From Streptococcus taonis (GTDB lineage: Bacteria > Bacillota > Bacilli > Lactobacillales > Streptococcaceae): a stretch of 60,624 nucleotides of DNA. This document shows, one piece after another, positions 30,006-39,847 of the stretch (positions are counted from its first letter, which is position 1; every line of letters begins with the position of its first letter). Under the pieces are notes generated by a model. The model worked only from the letters and a program-made list of their open reading frames with translations, was not told the DNA's origin and did no database searches. Position numbers and translations under genes: made by a program. The DNA lies in the NCBI RefSeq assembly GCF_029948085.1, contig NZ_JARZZP010000015.1, positions 1 to 60,624 on the forward strand, written 5' to 3'.

Positions 30006-30695
30006 ATGGCGAAGTTAGAATTATCACAACAAAAACTGAACTCTGTAAAAAAAGCAGAAGAGTACTACAATGCTTTACGTACAAATATACAACTGAGTGG
30101 GAATAACTTAAAGGTTATTGCCGTTACATCGGTTGACCCTAGCGAAGGAAAGTCTACAACAGTTACTAATGTTGCTTGGGCTTTTGCGCGTGCAGGCTAC
30201 AAGACACTCTTGATTGATGCTGATATCCGAAATTCAGTTATGTCTGGAGTATTCAAGTCAAGAGAACGAATCACAGGTTTAACTGATTATCTAGCTGGGA
30301 CACAAGATTTATCTCATGGCCTTTGTGAAACAAACATTGATGATTTGTTTATAATCCAATCAGGGTCACCTTCTCCAAACCCAACAGCTCTTCTTCAAAG
30401 TGCCAATTTTGGCTTGATGATTGAAACCTTACGGAAATATTTTGATTACATTATTGTTGATACAGCACCAATCGGAGTTGTAATTGATGCAGCAATTATT
30501 GTGCAAAAATGCGATGCATCGATTTTGGTTACAGAAGCTGGCGGAACAAAAAGAAGAGACATTCAAAAAGCTAAAGTTCAGCTAGAACAAACAGGGGTTC
30601 CGTTTTTGGGTGCGATTTTAAATAAATTTGATGTTAAACGAGAAAAATATGGATCTTATGGAACTTACGGTTCTTATGGTAAAAGAAAAAAATAA
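30006..30695 (+). CDS. wze: Capsule BY-kinase Wze (CpsD)
   Basis: A 229-residue bacterial tyrosine kinase. Walker A is SVDPSEGKST near residue 45, Walker A' is LLIDADIR near 73 and Walker B is YIIVDTAPIG near 147. The C-terminal cluster YGSYGTYGSYGKRKK supplies the autophosphorylation tyrosines. It works with Wzd and is reset by Wzh to control capsule amount and placement at the division site. Confidence 0.96.
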   Translation: MAKLELSQQKLNSVKKAEEYYNALRTNIQLSGNNLKVIAVTSVDPSEGKSTTVTNVAWAFARAGYKTLLIDADIRNSVMSGVFKSRERITGLTDYLAGTQDLSHGLCETNIDDLFIIQSGSPSPNPTALLQSANFGLMIETLRKYFDYIIVDTAPIGVVIDAAIIVQKCDASILVTEAGGTKRRDIQKAKVQLEQTGVPFLGAILNKFDVKREKYGSYGTYGSYGKRKK

Positions 30696-30710
30696 GATAG
30701 GGAGTTCAGT

Positions 30711-32081
30711 ATGGAAGGAAGAGGCCTCTACAATATAACTCTGGCACTCTTGCAGAGTATACTTGTTAGTTTATTAGCTTATGTACTGATTGCAATTTCA
30801 GAAACTGACATTGTTTTAAATACAGTATTTGTTCTGTTTTTTCTTCACTTTGTCACCTTCTATATCAGTGGATACGGTAAGGATTTTTTTAAACGAGGCC
30901 AGTATGTTGAGTTAGTAAAAACAATTAAATATATTATCTTTTATGCTCTGCTGATTAGTTTTTCAAGTTTTTTCTTGAAAGAAAAGTTTGTAATTTCAAG
31001 GCGTGGGATGGTATACTTTCTTTCCTTGTATAGTGTTTTGAATTATCTACTCAGTTTCTTTGTGAAGAAATATTGGAGAATCTTCAAACATAATTTGAAG
31101 GGGAGTCGTAATATTTTATTGATTACGGCGATGTCACGTACCGAAAAAGTATTGGATCGATTATTAACAGCTAATGATGTTCCAGGGAGAATCGTTGCAG
31201 TAAGCGTTTTAGACATGCCAGAGTTTACTCATGATAAGGTCGCCGTTGTGCCGAGGGAACAGTTGCTTTCTTATGCCACGCATGGAGTGGTGGATGAAGT
31301 TTTTGTCAATCTCCCAAGTGAGGGCTATGATATCGAGACTGTTATTTCTCAGTTTGAAATAATGGGGATTGATGTAACAGTTAACTTAAATACTTTCGAT
31401 AAAAGTTTAGGTCGAGATAAACAAATCCATGGGATGGCAGGTTTGAATGTGGTGACATTTTCTACAAACTTTTACAATCCTAGTCATATAATTGCCAAAC
31501 GAATCCTTGATATTTGTGGAGCTATTGTTGGGTTGCTCCTTTGTGGAATTGCTAGTCTATTTTTGGTCCCCTTGATTCGTAAAGATGGTGGACCAGCTAT
31601 TTTTGCTCAAACTCGTATAGGGAAAAATGGTCGACATTTTACCTTTTATAAATTTAGATCAATGTGTATTGATGCAGAAGATATCAAGGATCAATTGATG
31701 GAGCAAAACACCATGCAAGGTGGGATGTTTAAGATGGATAACGATCCTCGAGTGACCAAGATTGGACACTTTATTCGAAAGACCAGCTTGGATGAATTGC
31801 CACAATTTTGGAATGTTTTGATTGGAGACATGAGTTTGGTAGGCACACGCCCACCAACCATAGATGAGTATGAAAAGTACACACCTGAGCAAAAACGTCG
31901 TCTCAGCTTTAAACCTGGTATTACAGGTTTGTGGCAAATTAGTGGTCGCAGTGCAATCACAAACTTCGATGATGTTGTAAAACTGGATGTAGCTTATATT
32001 GATGGTTGGACCATTTGGAAAGATTTTGAAATATTGCTAAAAACTGTAAAAGTTGTGTTGATGAGAGATGGAGCGAAGTGA
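30711..32081 (+). CDS. wchA: Initiating undecaprenyl-phosphate sugar-1-phosphate transferase, WchA-like
   Basis: A 456-residue polyisoprenyl-phosphate sugar transferase. Four N-terminal helices (to about residue 120) and a central domain are followed by another helix near 270 and the C-terminal transferase domain with FYKFRSM, KTSLDELPQFWNVL, GDMSLVGTRPPT and FKPGITGLWQISGRS. It starts each repeat unit on undecaprenyl phosphate. The overall sequence matches WchA, which adds glucose-1-phosphate, rather than the shorter WcjG/galactose type. The sugar is inferred from that likeness. Confidence 0.9.
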   Translation: MEGRGLYNITLALLQSILVSLLAYVLIAISETDIVLNTVFVLFFLHFVTFYISGYGKDFFKRGQYVELVKTIKYIIFYALLISFSSFFLKEKFVISRRGMVYFLSLYSVLNYLLSFFVKKYWRIFKHNLKGSRNILLITAMSRTEKVLDRLLTANDVPGRIVAVSVLDMPEFTHDKVAVVPREQLLSYATHGVVDEVFVNLPSEGYDIETVISQFEIMGIDVTVNLNTFDKSLGRDKQIHGMAGLNVVTFSTNFYNPSHIIAKRILDICGAIVGLLLCGIASLFLVPLIRKDGGPAIFAQTRIGKNGRHFTFYKFRSMCIDAEDIKDQLMEQNTMQGGMFKMDNDPRVTKIGHFIRKTSLDELPQFWNVLIGDMSLVGTRPPTIDEYEKYTPEQKRRLSFKPGITGLWQISGRSAITNFDDVVKLDVAYIDGWTIWKDFEILLKTVKVVLMRDGAK

Positions 32082-32084
32082 GGG

Positions 32085-32828
32085 ATGACAAATAGAATCA
32101 AAGTTTTAGGTATTAACATTGATCCTCTTACGATGAGGGAAACAGTGGATGCTGTTGAACAATACGTACTGGGGAAAAGAGCATTACACTTAATGGGAGT
32201 TAATGCTGATAAAATTAATCAGTGCCATACAGATGAGAAAATCAAAAAAATTGTTAATGACTCAGGAATCATAAATGCCGACGGCGCTTCCGTTGTTCTT
32301 GCAAGTAAGTTTTTAGGAACACCTGTTCCTGAACGAGTGGCAGGGATTGATTTGATGCAATCTCTTTTAGAGTTGTCTAATAATAAAGGGTATTCCGTTT
32401 ACTTTTTTGGAGCAAAAGAAGAGGTTTTGCAAGATATGCTCAAAGCATTTAAGAATGATTATCCTAATTTGATAGTTGTTGGACACAGAAATGGTTATTT
32501 TTCTGCAGATGATGAGCAAGATATTCAAGAAGATATTCGTGAAAAGAACCCTGATTTTGTGTTTGTTGGTATTACGTCTCCTAAAAAAGAATATATTATT
32601 CAAAAATTTATGGATAACGGTGTCAATTCGGTATTTATGGGAGTTGGTGGTAGTTTTGATGTCTTGTCTGGTCATATCCAACGAGCACCTCTATGGATGC
32701 AAAAGTCAAACCTTGAGTGGTTGTTTCGTGTAGCAAATGAGCCTAAACGCCTCTTTAAGCGTTATTTTGTAGGGAATGTTTCATTCATAGGAAAAGTTTT
32801 AAAAGCAAAAAGAGGTGTAAAATATTGA
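32085..32828 (+). CDS. GT26 (WecG/TagA/CpsF) glycosyltransferase, probable ManNAc transferase
   Basis: A 247-residue soluble or peripheral GT26 enzyme with NADGASVVLASKFLG near residue 64, ERVAGIDLM near 84, GITSPKKE near 163 and MGVGGSFDVLSG near 183. GT26 members typically transfer N-acetylmannosamine to the second position of the lipid-linked unit. An mnaA epimerase that makes UDP-ManNAc is encoded later in the operon, which supports that substrate. Position after wchA and family resemble wchO of pneumococcal serogroup 19. The exact linkage is inferred. Confidence 0.85.
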   Translation: MTNRIKVLGINIDPLTMRETVDAVEQYVLGKRALHLMGVNADKINQCHTDEKIKKIVNDSGIINADGASVVLASKFLGTPVPERVAGIDLMQSLLELSNNKGYSVYFFGAKEEVLQDMLKAFKNDYPNLIVVGHRNGYFSADDEQDIQEDIREKNPDFVFVGITSPKKEYIIQKFMDNGVNSVFMGVGGSFDVLSGHIQRAPLWMQKSNLEWLFRVANEPKRLFKRYFVGNVSFIGKVLKAKRGVKY

Positions 32829-33646
32829 ACCAGACAGAAATGGTAAAATTGATTCAGCAAGTTGAATTAGATGCTATAAAAGAGTTTCAAAAAATTTGTA
32901 AAGAGAATAATATAGACTTCTTCCTCCGTGGAGGTAGTGTACTTGGGGCAGTCAAATACGATGGCTTTATTCCATGGGATGACGATATGGATATTGCAGT
33001 ACCTCGTGAAGGCTACGATAGACTTCCGGAAATTTTTAAGGATAGAATTATCGCAGGCAAATATCAGGTTCTTGCTTATCAATATTGCGACACTTTGCAT
33101 TGTTACTTTCCTCGCCTATTCCTTTTGGAAAATGAAAGAAAACGTTTGGGCTTGCCACGAAATACAAATTTAGGATTGCATTTGATTGATATCATTCCTT
33201 TGGACGGTGCTCCAAATCATTCGTTTTTAAGAAAGCTATACTTTGGCAAAGTATACTGGTATCGTTTTTTAGCAAGTTTAGGAACAACCTATGTTGGCGA
33301 CCATGTGGATATGCATTCCGCTAAGCAAAAACTAATTATTGGTTTATTTAAAAAACTAGGATTTGCAAAACTATTTCCTCAAAATTCTGTCTATAGACGA
33401 TTGGATAGTCTTTATAAGAAGTATGATTGGAAAAAGCAGCAGTATGCTGGAACTATCAATGCTTCTTTATTTGCTAAAGAAGTTATGCCGGTAGAAATTT
33501 GGGGAGAAGGAGTAGAGAAGCCTTTTGAGGATACCTTCTTTAAAGTTCCAACGGAGTATGACCGCTACCTGAAAAGACTTTACGGAGAAAACTATCTTCA
33601 CGAAGAGCCTAGTGATGATGAAAAGAAATCGCATTTAGGAGGATAA
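32825..33646 (+). CDS. LicD-family phosphotransferase
   Basis: A 273-residue LicD/fukutin-related protein with the hallmark FFLRGGSVLGAVKYDGFIPWDDDMDIAV around residues 36-60, where the two aspartates are the metal site. Members transfer phosphocholine or other phospho-substituents from CDP-linked donors onto glycans. The probable start is TTG at 32825, overlapping the upstream stop by 4 bp with AGAGG nearby; ATG at 32840 is an alternative. It would decorate the capsule repeat unit; the transferred group is unknown. No CDP-donor synthesis genes lie in the locus. Confidence 0.85.
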   Translation: MNQTEMVKLIQQVELDAIKEFQKICKENNIDFFLRGGSVLGAVKYDGFIPWDDDMDIAVPREGYDRLPEIFKDRIIAGKYQVLAYQYCDTLHCYFPRLFLLENERKRLGLPRNTNLGLHLIDIIPLDGAPNHSFLRKLYFGKVYWYRFLASLGTTYVGDHVDMHSAKQKLIIGLFKKLGFAKLFPQNSVYRRLDSLYKKYDWKKQQYAGTINASLFAKEVMPVEIWGEGVEKPFEDTFFKVPTEYDRYLKRLYGENYLHEEPSDDEKKSHLGG

Positions 33647-33650
33647 AAAT

Positions 33651-34532
33651 TTGTTTTGTTATATTATTTTGCATTACAAAGTCTTAGAAGAAACTATTTC
33701 TTGTGTTAAATCTATAAAAGAAGGCAATTCTAATGCAAAACAGATTGTCATTATTGATAATTTTTCTAATAATGGTACAGGTGAAAAACTACAAGAGATT
33801 TATGAATCAGATTCAGAAATTGATGTTTTGATTAACCATGAAAATGCTGGTTTTGCTCGTGGAAATAATGTAGCTTATCAATTTGCTAAGGAAAAGTATA
33901 ACCCCGATTTCATGGTTATCATGAATAACGATATTGAGATAGAAACAGAAGATTTTGAAAAAATCGTGACAGATATCTATCGTGAGGAAAAATTCCATTT
34001 GCTCGGGCCAGATATCTTCTCAACTACTTACCAACTTCACCAAAACCCAAAACGGTTGACACATTATACTTATGAAGAAGTTAAAGCTCTAAATGAAAAA
34101 TTTAAAAAAGGGAGCCAAGTTAGTCTAGCTTTAAAAATCAAATGTTGGTTGAAAGCTAGTAAATTTCTTCGAACAGCAATCTATCAAAATAGACGTAAAA
34201 AAGGCTCAGTGGACTATAGAAAACAGGTAGAAAACCCAATCCTTCATGGTTCCTTTATCGTATATTCGAGAGATTTTATCGAAAAAGAGGAGTATGCTTT
34301 TAACCCTAATACCTTCTTTTACTATGAAACAGAGATATTAGATTATGAAGCTGAATTAAAAGGATACAAGAGAATTTATACACCGAAGATTAAGATATTG
34401 CACCATCAAAATGTTGCAACTAATCAGGTTTATACAAACTTAGTAGAAAAAACCTTATTTTCAAACAAATGCAACTTTGAATCCACTAGTTATTTTTTAA
34501 CTTTAATGGAGAAAAACAAAATTAGTCGGTAA
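33651..34532 (+). CDS. Family 2 glycosyltransferase
   Basis: A 293-residue GT-A enzyme with IVIIDNFSNNGTG near residue 31, NAGFARGNN near 65 and the MVIMNNDIEI (DXD-like) motif near 88. It resembles rhamnosyltransferase-type GT2 enzymes, and dTDP-rhamnose genes are present downstream, but the sugar is not proven. The reading frame begins with TTG at 33651 just after a strong AGGAGG. The stretch around residues 140-190 is an insertion not obvious in short GT2 proteins. Confidence 0.8.
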   Translation: MFCYIILHYKVLEETISCVKSIKEGNSNAKQIVIIDNFSNNGTGEKLQEIYESDSEIDVLINHENAGFARGNNVAYQFAKEKYNPDFMVIMNNDIEIETEDFEKIVTDIYREEKFHLLGPDIFSTTYQLHQNPKRLTHYTYEEVKALNEKFKKGSQVSLALKIKCWLKASKFLRTAIYQNRRKKGSVDYRKQVENPILHGSFIVYSRDFIEKEEYAFNPNTFFYYETEILDYEAELKGYKRIYTPKIKILHHQNVATNQVYTNLVEKTLFSNKCNFESTSYFLTLMEKNKISR

Positions 34533-34554
34533 TTATTAAAAGTGAATAAAAAAA

Positions 34555-35640
34555 ATGATGAAAAAAATTTTATATGTGACAAATGTTGATTGGAATTGGA
34601 TAAAACAGCGTCCACAATTTATTGCAGAAAGCTTATCTAATTTTTATGAGATACTAGTTCTGTATCGCTATTGGTATAATAGAAAAGGGTTGACTGAGGA
34701 TAGAAATACTAATATTACAAATATATCACGTATTTATGCCCTACCTTTTGTTAATAGGTCACCTAAACTAAAGCAACTGAATGATAAAATTGTTGCTTGG
34801 AATATTCGAAGAAAAGTTAAGGCTTTTAAACCAGAATATGTATATTTGACAAATCCAATGCAGTTTGCCTCTCTTGTAGACAATTCAGAACAAAAAATAA
34901 TATATGATTGTATGGATTATCATGTGGCTTTTATAGAAGATAGAGAAGAACGCCAGCGATTAAAGGATTTAGAAGAGAAACTGGTCAATAGAGCTAATTT
35001 AATCTTGGTTTCGAGTGAGAAATTAAGAGAAAATATTATTTCTGATTATAACTTGGAAGAACAGGTTGATAAAATAGTGGTTGTTAGAAATGGTTATAAT
35101 GGTAAAATTTTAAGCATTCCTACTCAGCATAAAAAGAATAACCAAAAGCTTGTACTTGCATATGTTGGAACTATCAGTCATTGGTTTGATTTTGATATCA
35201 TTTTACGAAGTTTAGAAGATTTTGATAATATTGAATATAAGTTGATTGGTCCGATTAGCAAAGCTGTTATTCCTGAACATGATAGAATTCATTATTTAGG
35301 AAGTGTACCACACGAGAAGATTTATCAGTATATTGAGAATGCAGATGTTCTTATTATGCCGTTTCAAATTAATGATATTGTTGAAGCAGTGGATCCGGTT
35401 AAGTTGTATGAATATATTAACTTTAACAAAAATATACTTACGGTATGTTATAAGGAAATTCTGAGATTTGAACCATTTGTATACATGTATTCAAATTATT
35501 CAGATTACCAAATGAATCTGGTGCAATTGATTGAAAATAATAATTTGAAATATGACAGTATAGCTAGAGAAGATTTTTTGAAAAGTAATACTTGGGAAAA
35601 AAGAGCGGAGATGATTCATCAGCTGATTAATCAATTGTAG
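34555..35640 (+). CDS. GT-B glycosyltransferase (GT4/GT1-like)
   Basis: A 361-residue two-domain glycosyltransferase. The N-terminal half has WIKQRPQFIAESLS near residue 15, typical of a GT4-like group. The C-terminal half has AYVGTISHWFDFD near 200 and the donor-site ADVLIMPFQ and DPVKLYEYI near 263-285. Start at the first of two adjacent ATG codons. Base composition becomes markedly AT-rich from here to about 41.3 kb. Donor sugar unknown. Confidence 0.82.
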   Translation: MMKKILYVTNVDWNWIKQRPQFIAESLSNFYEILVLYRYWYNRKGLTEDRNTNITNISRIYALPFVNRSPKLKQLNDKIVAWNIRRKVKAFKPEYVYLTNPMQFASLVDNSEQKIIYDCMDYHVAFIEDREERQRLKDLEEKLVNRANLILVSSEKLRENIISDYNLEEQVDKIVVVRNGYNGKILSIPTQHKKNNQKLVLAYVGTISHWFDFDIILRSLEDFDNIEYKLIGPISKAVIPEHDRIHYLGSVPHEKIYQYIENADVLIMPFQINDIVEAVDPVKLYEYINFNKNILTVCYKEILRFEPFVYMYSNYSDYQMNLVQLIENNNLKYDSIAREDFLKSNTWEKRAEMIHQLINQL

Positions 35641-35659
35641 TTTTTTTGTGGAGAGATGA

Positions 35660-36904
35660 ATGAAGAGACAGAAGTTTGAATTTATAGAGATTCTATACTA
35701 TTTTACAGTGATGCTATCAGTGGGAATGTTTCTTATGTTTTCCCTCAACTTATATTGGCATAGAAACTTATTAACTATTTTATCTATTGCACTCTTATTT
35801 TTAATGATTCCTATACTGATTGTTAATGCTAAAAGAATTTCTAAATCTGCTTTTATCTATGGAACTTTTTTATCTATATGTATTATATATGAGATATTAA
35901 GAGCTAAAACTCTTTATAATTACAGTGTGAGTAATATTTTTTTGGCATCCCGGCAATATATATGGATTTTTCTATTTTTTGTATTGATTTACCTTTTTAA
36001 AAACAAACAAGAAAACATGAGAAAAATTTTAGATAATACACTCAATATTTTTATGTTTTCTCTTGGGATTAGAGCATTCACTTGGTTTTTATATACACTA
36101 TTTCAAGTTGAACTATTTCCATCTATTTTAAGAGAATTCGGAGATTTGTGGTATCGAAATGAATTTTCGGTACGAATAGATGGAACGCCATTAATTATAG
36201 TAGGTTTACTAATCTCCTCTTTTTTCTATTTTAAATTTGGAAATAGGAAATACTTTTATTATTTGTTCTTGATATTAATGTATATAACATTTGTAAATCA
36301 GACAAGAATGCTACTGGTTTCTGTTTTGATTTCAATTTTCCTCATGTTTGTATATTCTAGAAGAACTTCTAGATTGCTCACCTCTTTAAGTTTTATAATT
36401 GTAATTATAGTATTCGTTTATGGAGGTGGATTGGATTATATTAAAGCGTATTTAAATATAGATACTGGATCATTTGATATGGGGTTAGGATTTAGATACT
36501 GGGAGTTGAAATACTATCTTGGTTTATTATCTAATGATGTATGGAAACTAGGAGTTGGAATTCTAACATCAAGCAACATAAATAGTAATTTTATTTTGGC
36601 TGGACCAGGTGCCGTTAAGATGTATCTAGATGATTTAGGTTTTTTAGAGTTATTCGTTCAATTTGGTGTAGCTGCAATTTTTATGTATGGTTATATATTT
36701 TATAAAATAATCAATTTAATTCTAAGAATGTCAAATGATAAATATAGAGTTGACCGAGCCTTTTTTATTGCACTCTTAACTAATTTAATAATTACTTCAA
36801 TTTCTTTAAATATCTTTGGAGCGCAGAGAAGTTTCTCATTGGCAATTGTTCTTGCATTAATATTCTACTATGACTATAGGCTAAAAAATGACATAGAAAA
36901 TTAG
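35660..36904 (+). CDS. wzy: Capsule repeat-unit polymerase Wzy
   Basis: A 414-residue protein with about ten or eleven hydrophobic helices and a larger loop around residues 265-330 containing GLGFRYWELKYY and LGVGILTSS. This is the O-antigen polymerase pattern. Wzy joins exported repeat units outside the membrane and is highly variable in sequence, so the call rests on topology, size and position between transferases and wzx. AT-rich and probably horizontally exchanged. Confidence 0.8.
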   Translation: MKRQKFEFIEILYYFTVMLSVGMFLMFSLNLYWHRNLLTILSIALLFLMIPILIVNAKRISKSAFIYGTFLSICIIYEILRAKTLYNYSVSNIFLASRQYIWIFLFFVLIYLFKNKQENMRKILDNTLNIFMFSLGIRAFTWFLYTLFQVELFPSILREFGDLWYRNEFSVRIDGTPLIIVGLLISSFFYFKFGNRKYFYYLFLILMYITFVNQTRMLLVSVLISIFLMFVYSRRTSRLLTSLSFIIVIIVFVYGGGLDYIKAYLNIDTGSFDMGLGFRYWELKYYLGLLSNDVWKLGVGILTSSNINSNFILAGPGAVKMYLDDLGFLELFVQFGVAAIFMYGYIFYKIINLILRMSNDKYRVDRAFFIALLTNLIITSISLNIFGAQRSFSLAIVLALIFYYDYRLKNDIEN

Positions 36905-36911
36905 GTGTATA

Positions 36912-37814
36912 ATGGATAAAGTATGTATAGTTATTCTCAATTATAATAATTATGAAGATACGATTGAATGTGTACAAAGTTTGAGAAGTACTATAAAATC
37001 AAATAAGTATGACATCGTGATTGTAGATAATAATTCGGTTAATGATAGTGTCAAAGAGTTATCCAGGGCGCTATCCCCTATTAAGATTATTACTAGTTTA
37101 GAAAATAGAGGATATGCGAATGGAAACAATATTGGAATAAAGTATGCTGAGGATAATGGATATGATTACATTTGTATACTAAACAACGATACACTAATTG
37201 AGGTTGATTTTTTGGAATCGTGTAAACGAGAACTAGAAGATAATTCCTCTGTTGCTTTTGTTAGTCCAGTGTTAGTTGAATATAAAAATAATAACTTGGT
37301 ACAATCTACAGGTGGTGATATTTTTATTAATAGAGGAATTGTAACTTTAAAAAATCATGGTGCTCAGAGAGACAAACTTCCTTCTAAAATCGAAAGTGAC
37401 TATATTGGGGGAGCGTGTTTAATGTTCAAAACCTCTATCTTGAAAATTATTGGATATATACCTGAAAGCTATTTTCTATTTTATGAAGAAACTGAATGGT
37501 GTTATAGAGCTAAAAAGTTAGGCTATAAGAATATATGTCTTACTCAAAGTTATGTTTATCATAAAGGTTCGGTCTCTATAAAAGCGGTCAATGGACTTCA
37601 AGAATATTTAATGGCGAGAAATAGAGTTGTATTTGTTCGTAGAAATGTAAATAGTAAACTAAGGTATACTGTTTTCTTGATCTATTTATTCATGCAACAA
37701 CTTTATCATTGTTTCTCGAGAAGTGATTGTTCTAAAAGAAAGTATAAATATTATTTAGATGGTGTATTTAATAGAATTGATCCAACCTACCCATTTATTT
37801 TCATAAACGAATAA
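36912..37814 (+). CDS. Family 2 glycosyltransferase, rhamnosyltransferase-like
   Basis: A 300-residue GT-A enzyme: VIVDNNSVNDS near residue 35, ENRGYANGNNIGI near 62, ICILNNDT near 89 and YIGGACLMFKTS near 162, then FYEETEWCYRAKKLGY near 187. The pattern fits WbbL-like rhamnosyltransferases, consistent with the rmlACBD genes in the same operon. It follows wzy by 7 bp. Sugar assignment is inferred. Confidence 0.82.
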   Translation: MDKVCIVILNYNNYEDTIECVQSLRSTIKSNKYDIVIVDNNSVNDSVKELSRALSPIKIITSLENRGYANGNNIGIKYAEDNGYDYICILNNDTLIEVDFLESCKRELEDNSSVAFVSPVLVEYKNNNLVQSTGGDIFINRGIVTLKNHGAQRDKLPSKIESDYIGGACLMFKTSILKIIGYIPESYFLFYEETEWCYRAKKLGYKNICLTQSYVYHKGSVSIKAVNGLQEYLMARNRVVFVRRNVNSKLRYTVFLIYLFMQQLYHCFSRSDCSKRKYKYYLDGVFNRIDPTYPFIFINE

Positions 37815-37912
37815 GTTACTACTTATAACTGTAGATATACCAAGATAGGTAGATTAAATAAGCAAAGAAAGTGGTCATTATAGGACCATAATTAAAAATA
37901 GTTAGGTGAAAC

Positions 37913-39847
37913 ATGGAAGTGTTTGATATATCTCAAATAAAAACAAAAACAGTTGCATTTGATTTTTTTGATACTGTTGTACATAGGAATTGTCATCCTG
38001 AGCAAACTTTGTATCAGTGGGCTAAGGAAATGGCTTTGGAGCTGAATTTTGATGTATCTCCTGCAATATTATACAAGATCAGAAAAAGTGTCGAAAACAA
38101 TAAAGAGTTAGGCACTGAAGAAATGTGTTATCTAGATCTTTTGTCTGGAATATATAATAAAATTAAAGATAAGATAAAAAATACATCGAAAGAAGAGTTT
38201 ATTCATAGAGCTAAAATTCTAGAGTTGAAAATTGAGTTACAACATATTTACTTGGATTCGGAAATTAAAGAAGTTTTAAAAAAATTGAAAAGTGATTCAA
38301 AACAGATTATCTTAGTTTCGGATTTTTATACTGATAAGGAATTAATAGAAACTATATTAAAAAAATTTGAAATTTTTGATTATTTTTCTTCTATCTATAT
38401 TTCGAGTGAGAAAGCTTGCCGTAAATCCACAGGAAATTTATATAAGTTAATTTTAAAAGAATTAGGCTTAAATCCTATAGACATTACCATGATAGGAGAT
38501 AATTATAAATCTGATTATGAAGTACCGCGTTCTCTAGGATTAAATGCTATTTATAGACAATACATAGATAAAAATACAACGGTAGCAGAGAAAGAGTTGG
38601 TAAGACTCTATAATCAAATTTTATTTTCTAACAGTAAAAAAGCACCGTTTAATATTTTTTTAGCTGACATCGTATTCTTTATTTCGAAATTGCATAAAAA
38701 GATGATTCAAGATGATGTTCAAATAGCACTCTTTTGCTCAAGAGAAGGACAGTTATTGAAAAGACTTTTTGATATATATCAAGATACTTTTTTGGGGAAA
38801 AATCAAAAGATTTGTACAGAATATTTTTATGTTTCTAGACGATCGACATTATATTCTTCTTTTACTTCTTTAGAGAATGAAGAATTTGAGATGATTTTTC
38901 GTCAATATAAAAAAATTACATTACAAAATTTCTTGTTAAATTTAAACTTTTCTGATAATGAAATCATATTGATTTGTCAAGATTTAAAAGAGAAACCAAC
39001 ATATGTATTAACAGTAGACGATCATTTATTAGAGAAATTAAAAAAACATCCTCAGTTCATTACGAAGTTCAATAAAGAGAAAAAAGACAGTCAATTACTA
39101 CGTGATTATATAGAACGTTTAACTAAAAACCAAAATGAAGTATATTTAGTCGATGTGGGTTGGAAAGGAACGATACAAGATAGTATCAAAAAGGCTCTTC
39201 CAGACAAGAGAATAGTAGGTTATTATCTAGGATTGATGCTCAATGTTTACTCAGTAGAAAATAAAACGGATAAAACTGGTCTATTATTTTCTGATTATCC
39301 AAATAAATCGGAATTTTATGATATTGTAAGTAGAAATTTTGAATTTTATGAAGATATTTTTGTAGCAGATCATGGTCCAGTTTTGAAATATAAAAAAGAT
39401 AGTGAAATTATTCCCATTCTTGAAGATGATAAGAAACATGTGAGTATTTATCAGGCAGTTAAAGATTATCAAGAAGAGTTAGTATTTGGATTTTCAGAAA
39501 TTTTGGAAGCTTATAAGAAAATGAAGTTTCTCCCTTTTGAACAAAAAAATCTATGGCTAATGATGTCGCTAAAAAAAGAATGTATTTATATACCTAAGTT
39601 ACAATCATTTTCTGAATCTTTAAAAGAAAAAGTTGTTGAAAATTTTGGTGAGATAGTAACTCTTAAGACTACGAAAAAATCTTTAAAAACGTTATTAAGA
39701 GAGAAAAGCGATCTACTTTGGGTTGATTTCGTTTATAGATTGTTTGGTGGTGTCAATTTCCTATTTATTCCAGAATTATATACAAGAGTTATATTTTTAT
39801 TGAAATATTTAGATTTGAAATTGAGGTTGAAAAATTATGGGGAATAA
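37913..39847 (+). CDS. HAD-superfamily protein with large C-terminal domain (COG5610-like)
   Basis: A 644-residue protein whose N-terminal 225 residues form a HAD hydrolase: FDFFDT near residue 20 (nucleophile and acid aspartates), VSDFYT near 140 and MIGDNYKSDYEV near 195. The remaining 420 residues form a second domain with LFCSREGQLLKRLFD near 275, YFYVSRRSTLY near 305 and VYLVDVGWKGTIQDS near 407. Similar proteins occur in polysaccharide loci but I know of no proven reaction. It could act on a nucleotide-sugar, a phosphosugar or a lipid-linked glycan. It overlaps wzx by 11 bp, implying coupled synthesis. Confidence 0.75.
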   Translation: MEVFDISQIKTKTVAFDFFDTVVHRNCHPEQTLYQWAKEMALELNFDVSPAILYKIRKSVENNKELGTEEMCYLDLLSGIYNKIKDKIKNTSKEEFIHRAKILELKIELQHIYLDSEIKEVLKKLKSDSKQIILVSDFYTDKELIETILKKFEIFDYFSSIYISSEKACRKSTGNLYKLILKELGLNPIDITMIGDNYKSDYEVPRSLGLNAIYRQYIDKNTTVAEKELVRLYNQILFSNSKKAPFNIFLADIVFFISKLHKKMIQDDVQIALFCSREGQLLKRLFDIYQDTFLGKNQKICTEYFYVSRRSTLYSSFTSLENEEFEMIFRQYKKITLQNFLLNLNFSDNEIILICQDLKEKPTYVLTVDDHLLEKLKKHPQFITKFNKEKKDSQLLRDYIERLTKNQNEVYLVDVGWKGTIQDSIKKALPDKRIVGYYLGLMLNVYSVENKTDKTGLLFSDYPNKSEFYDIVSRNFEFYEDIFVADHGPVLKYKKDSEIIPILEDDKKHVSIYQAVKDYQEELVFGFSEILEAYKKMKFLPFEQKNLWLMMSLKKECIYIPKLQSFSESLKEKVVENFGEIVTLKTTKKSLKTLLREKSDLLWVDFVYRLFGGVNFLFIPELYTRVIFLLKYLDLKLRLKNYGE

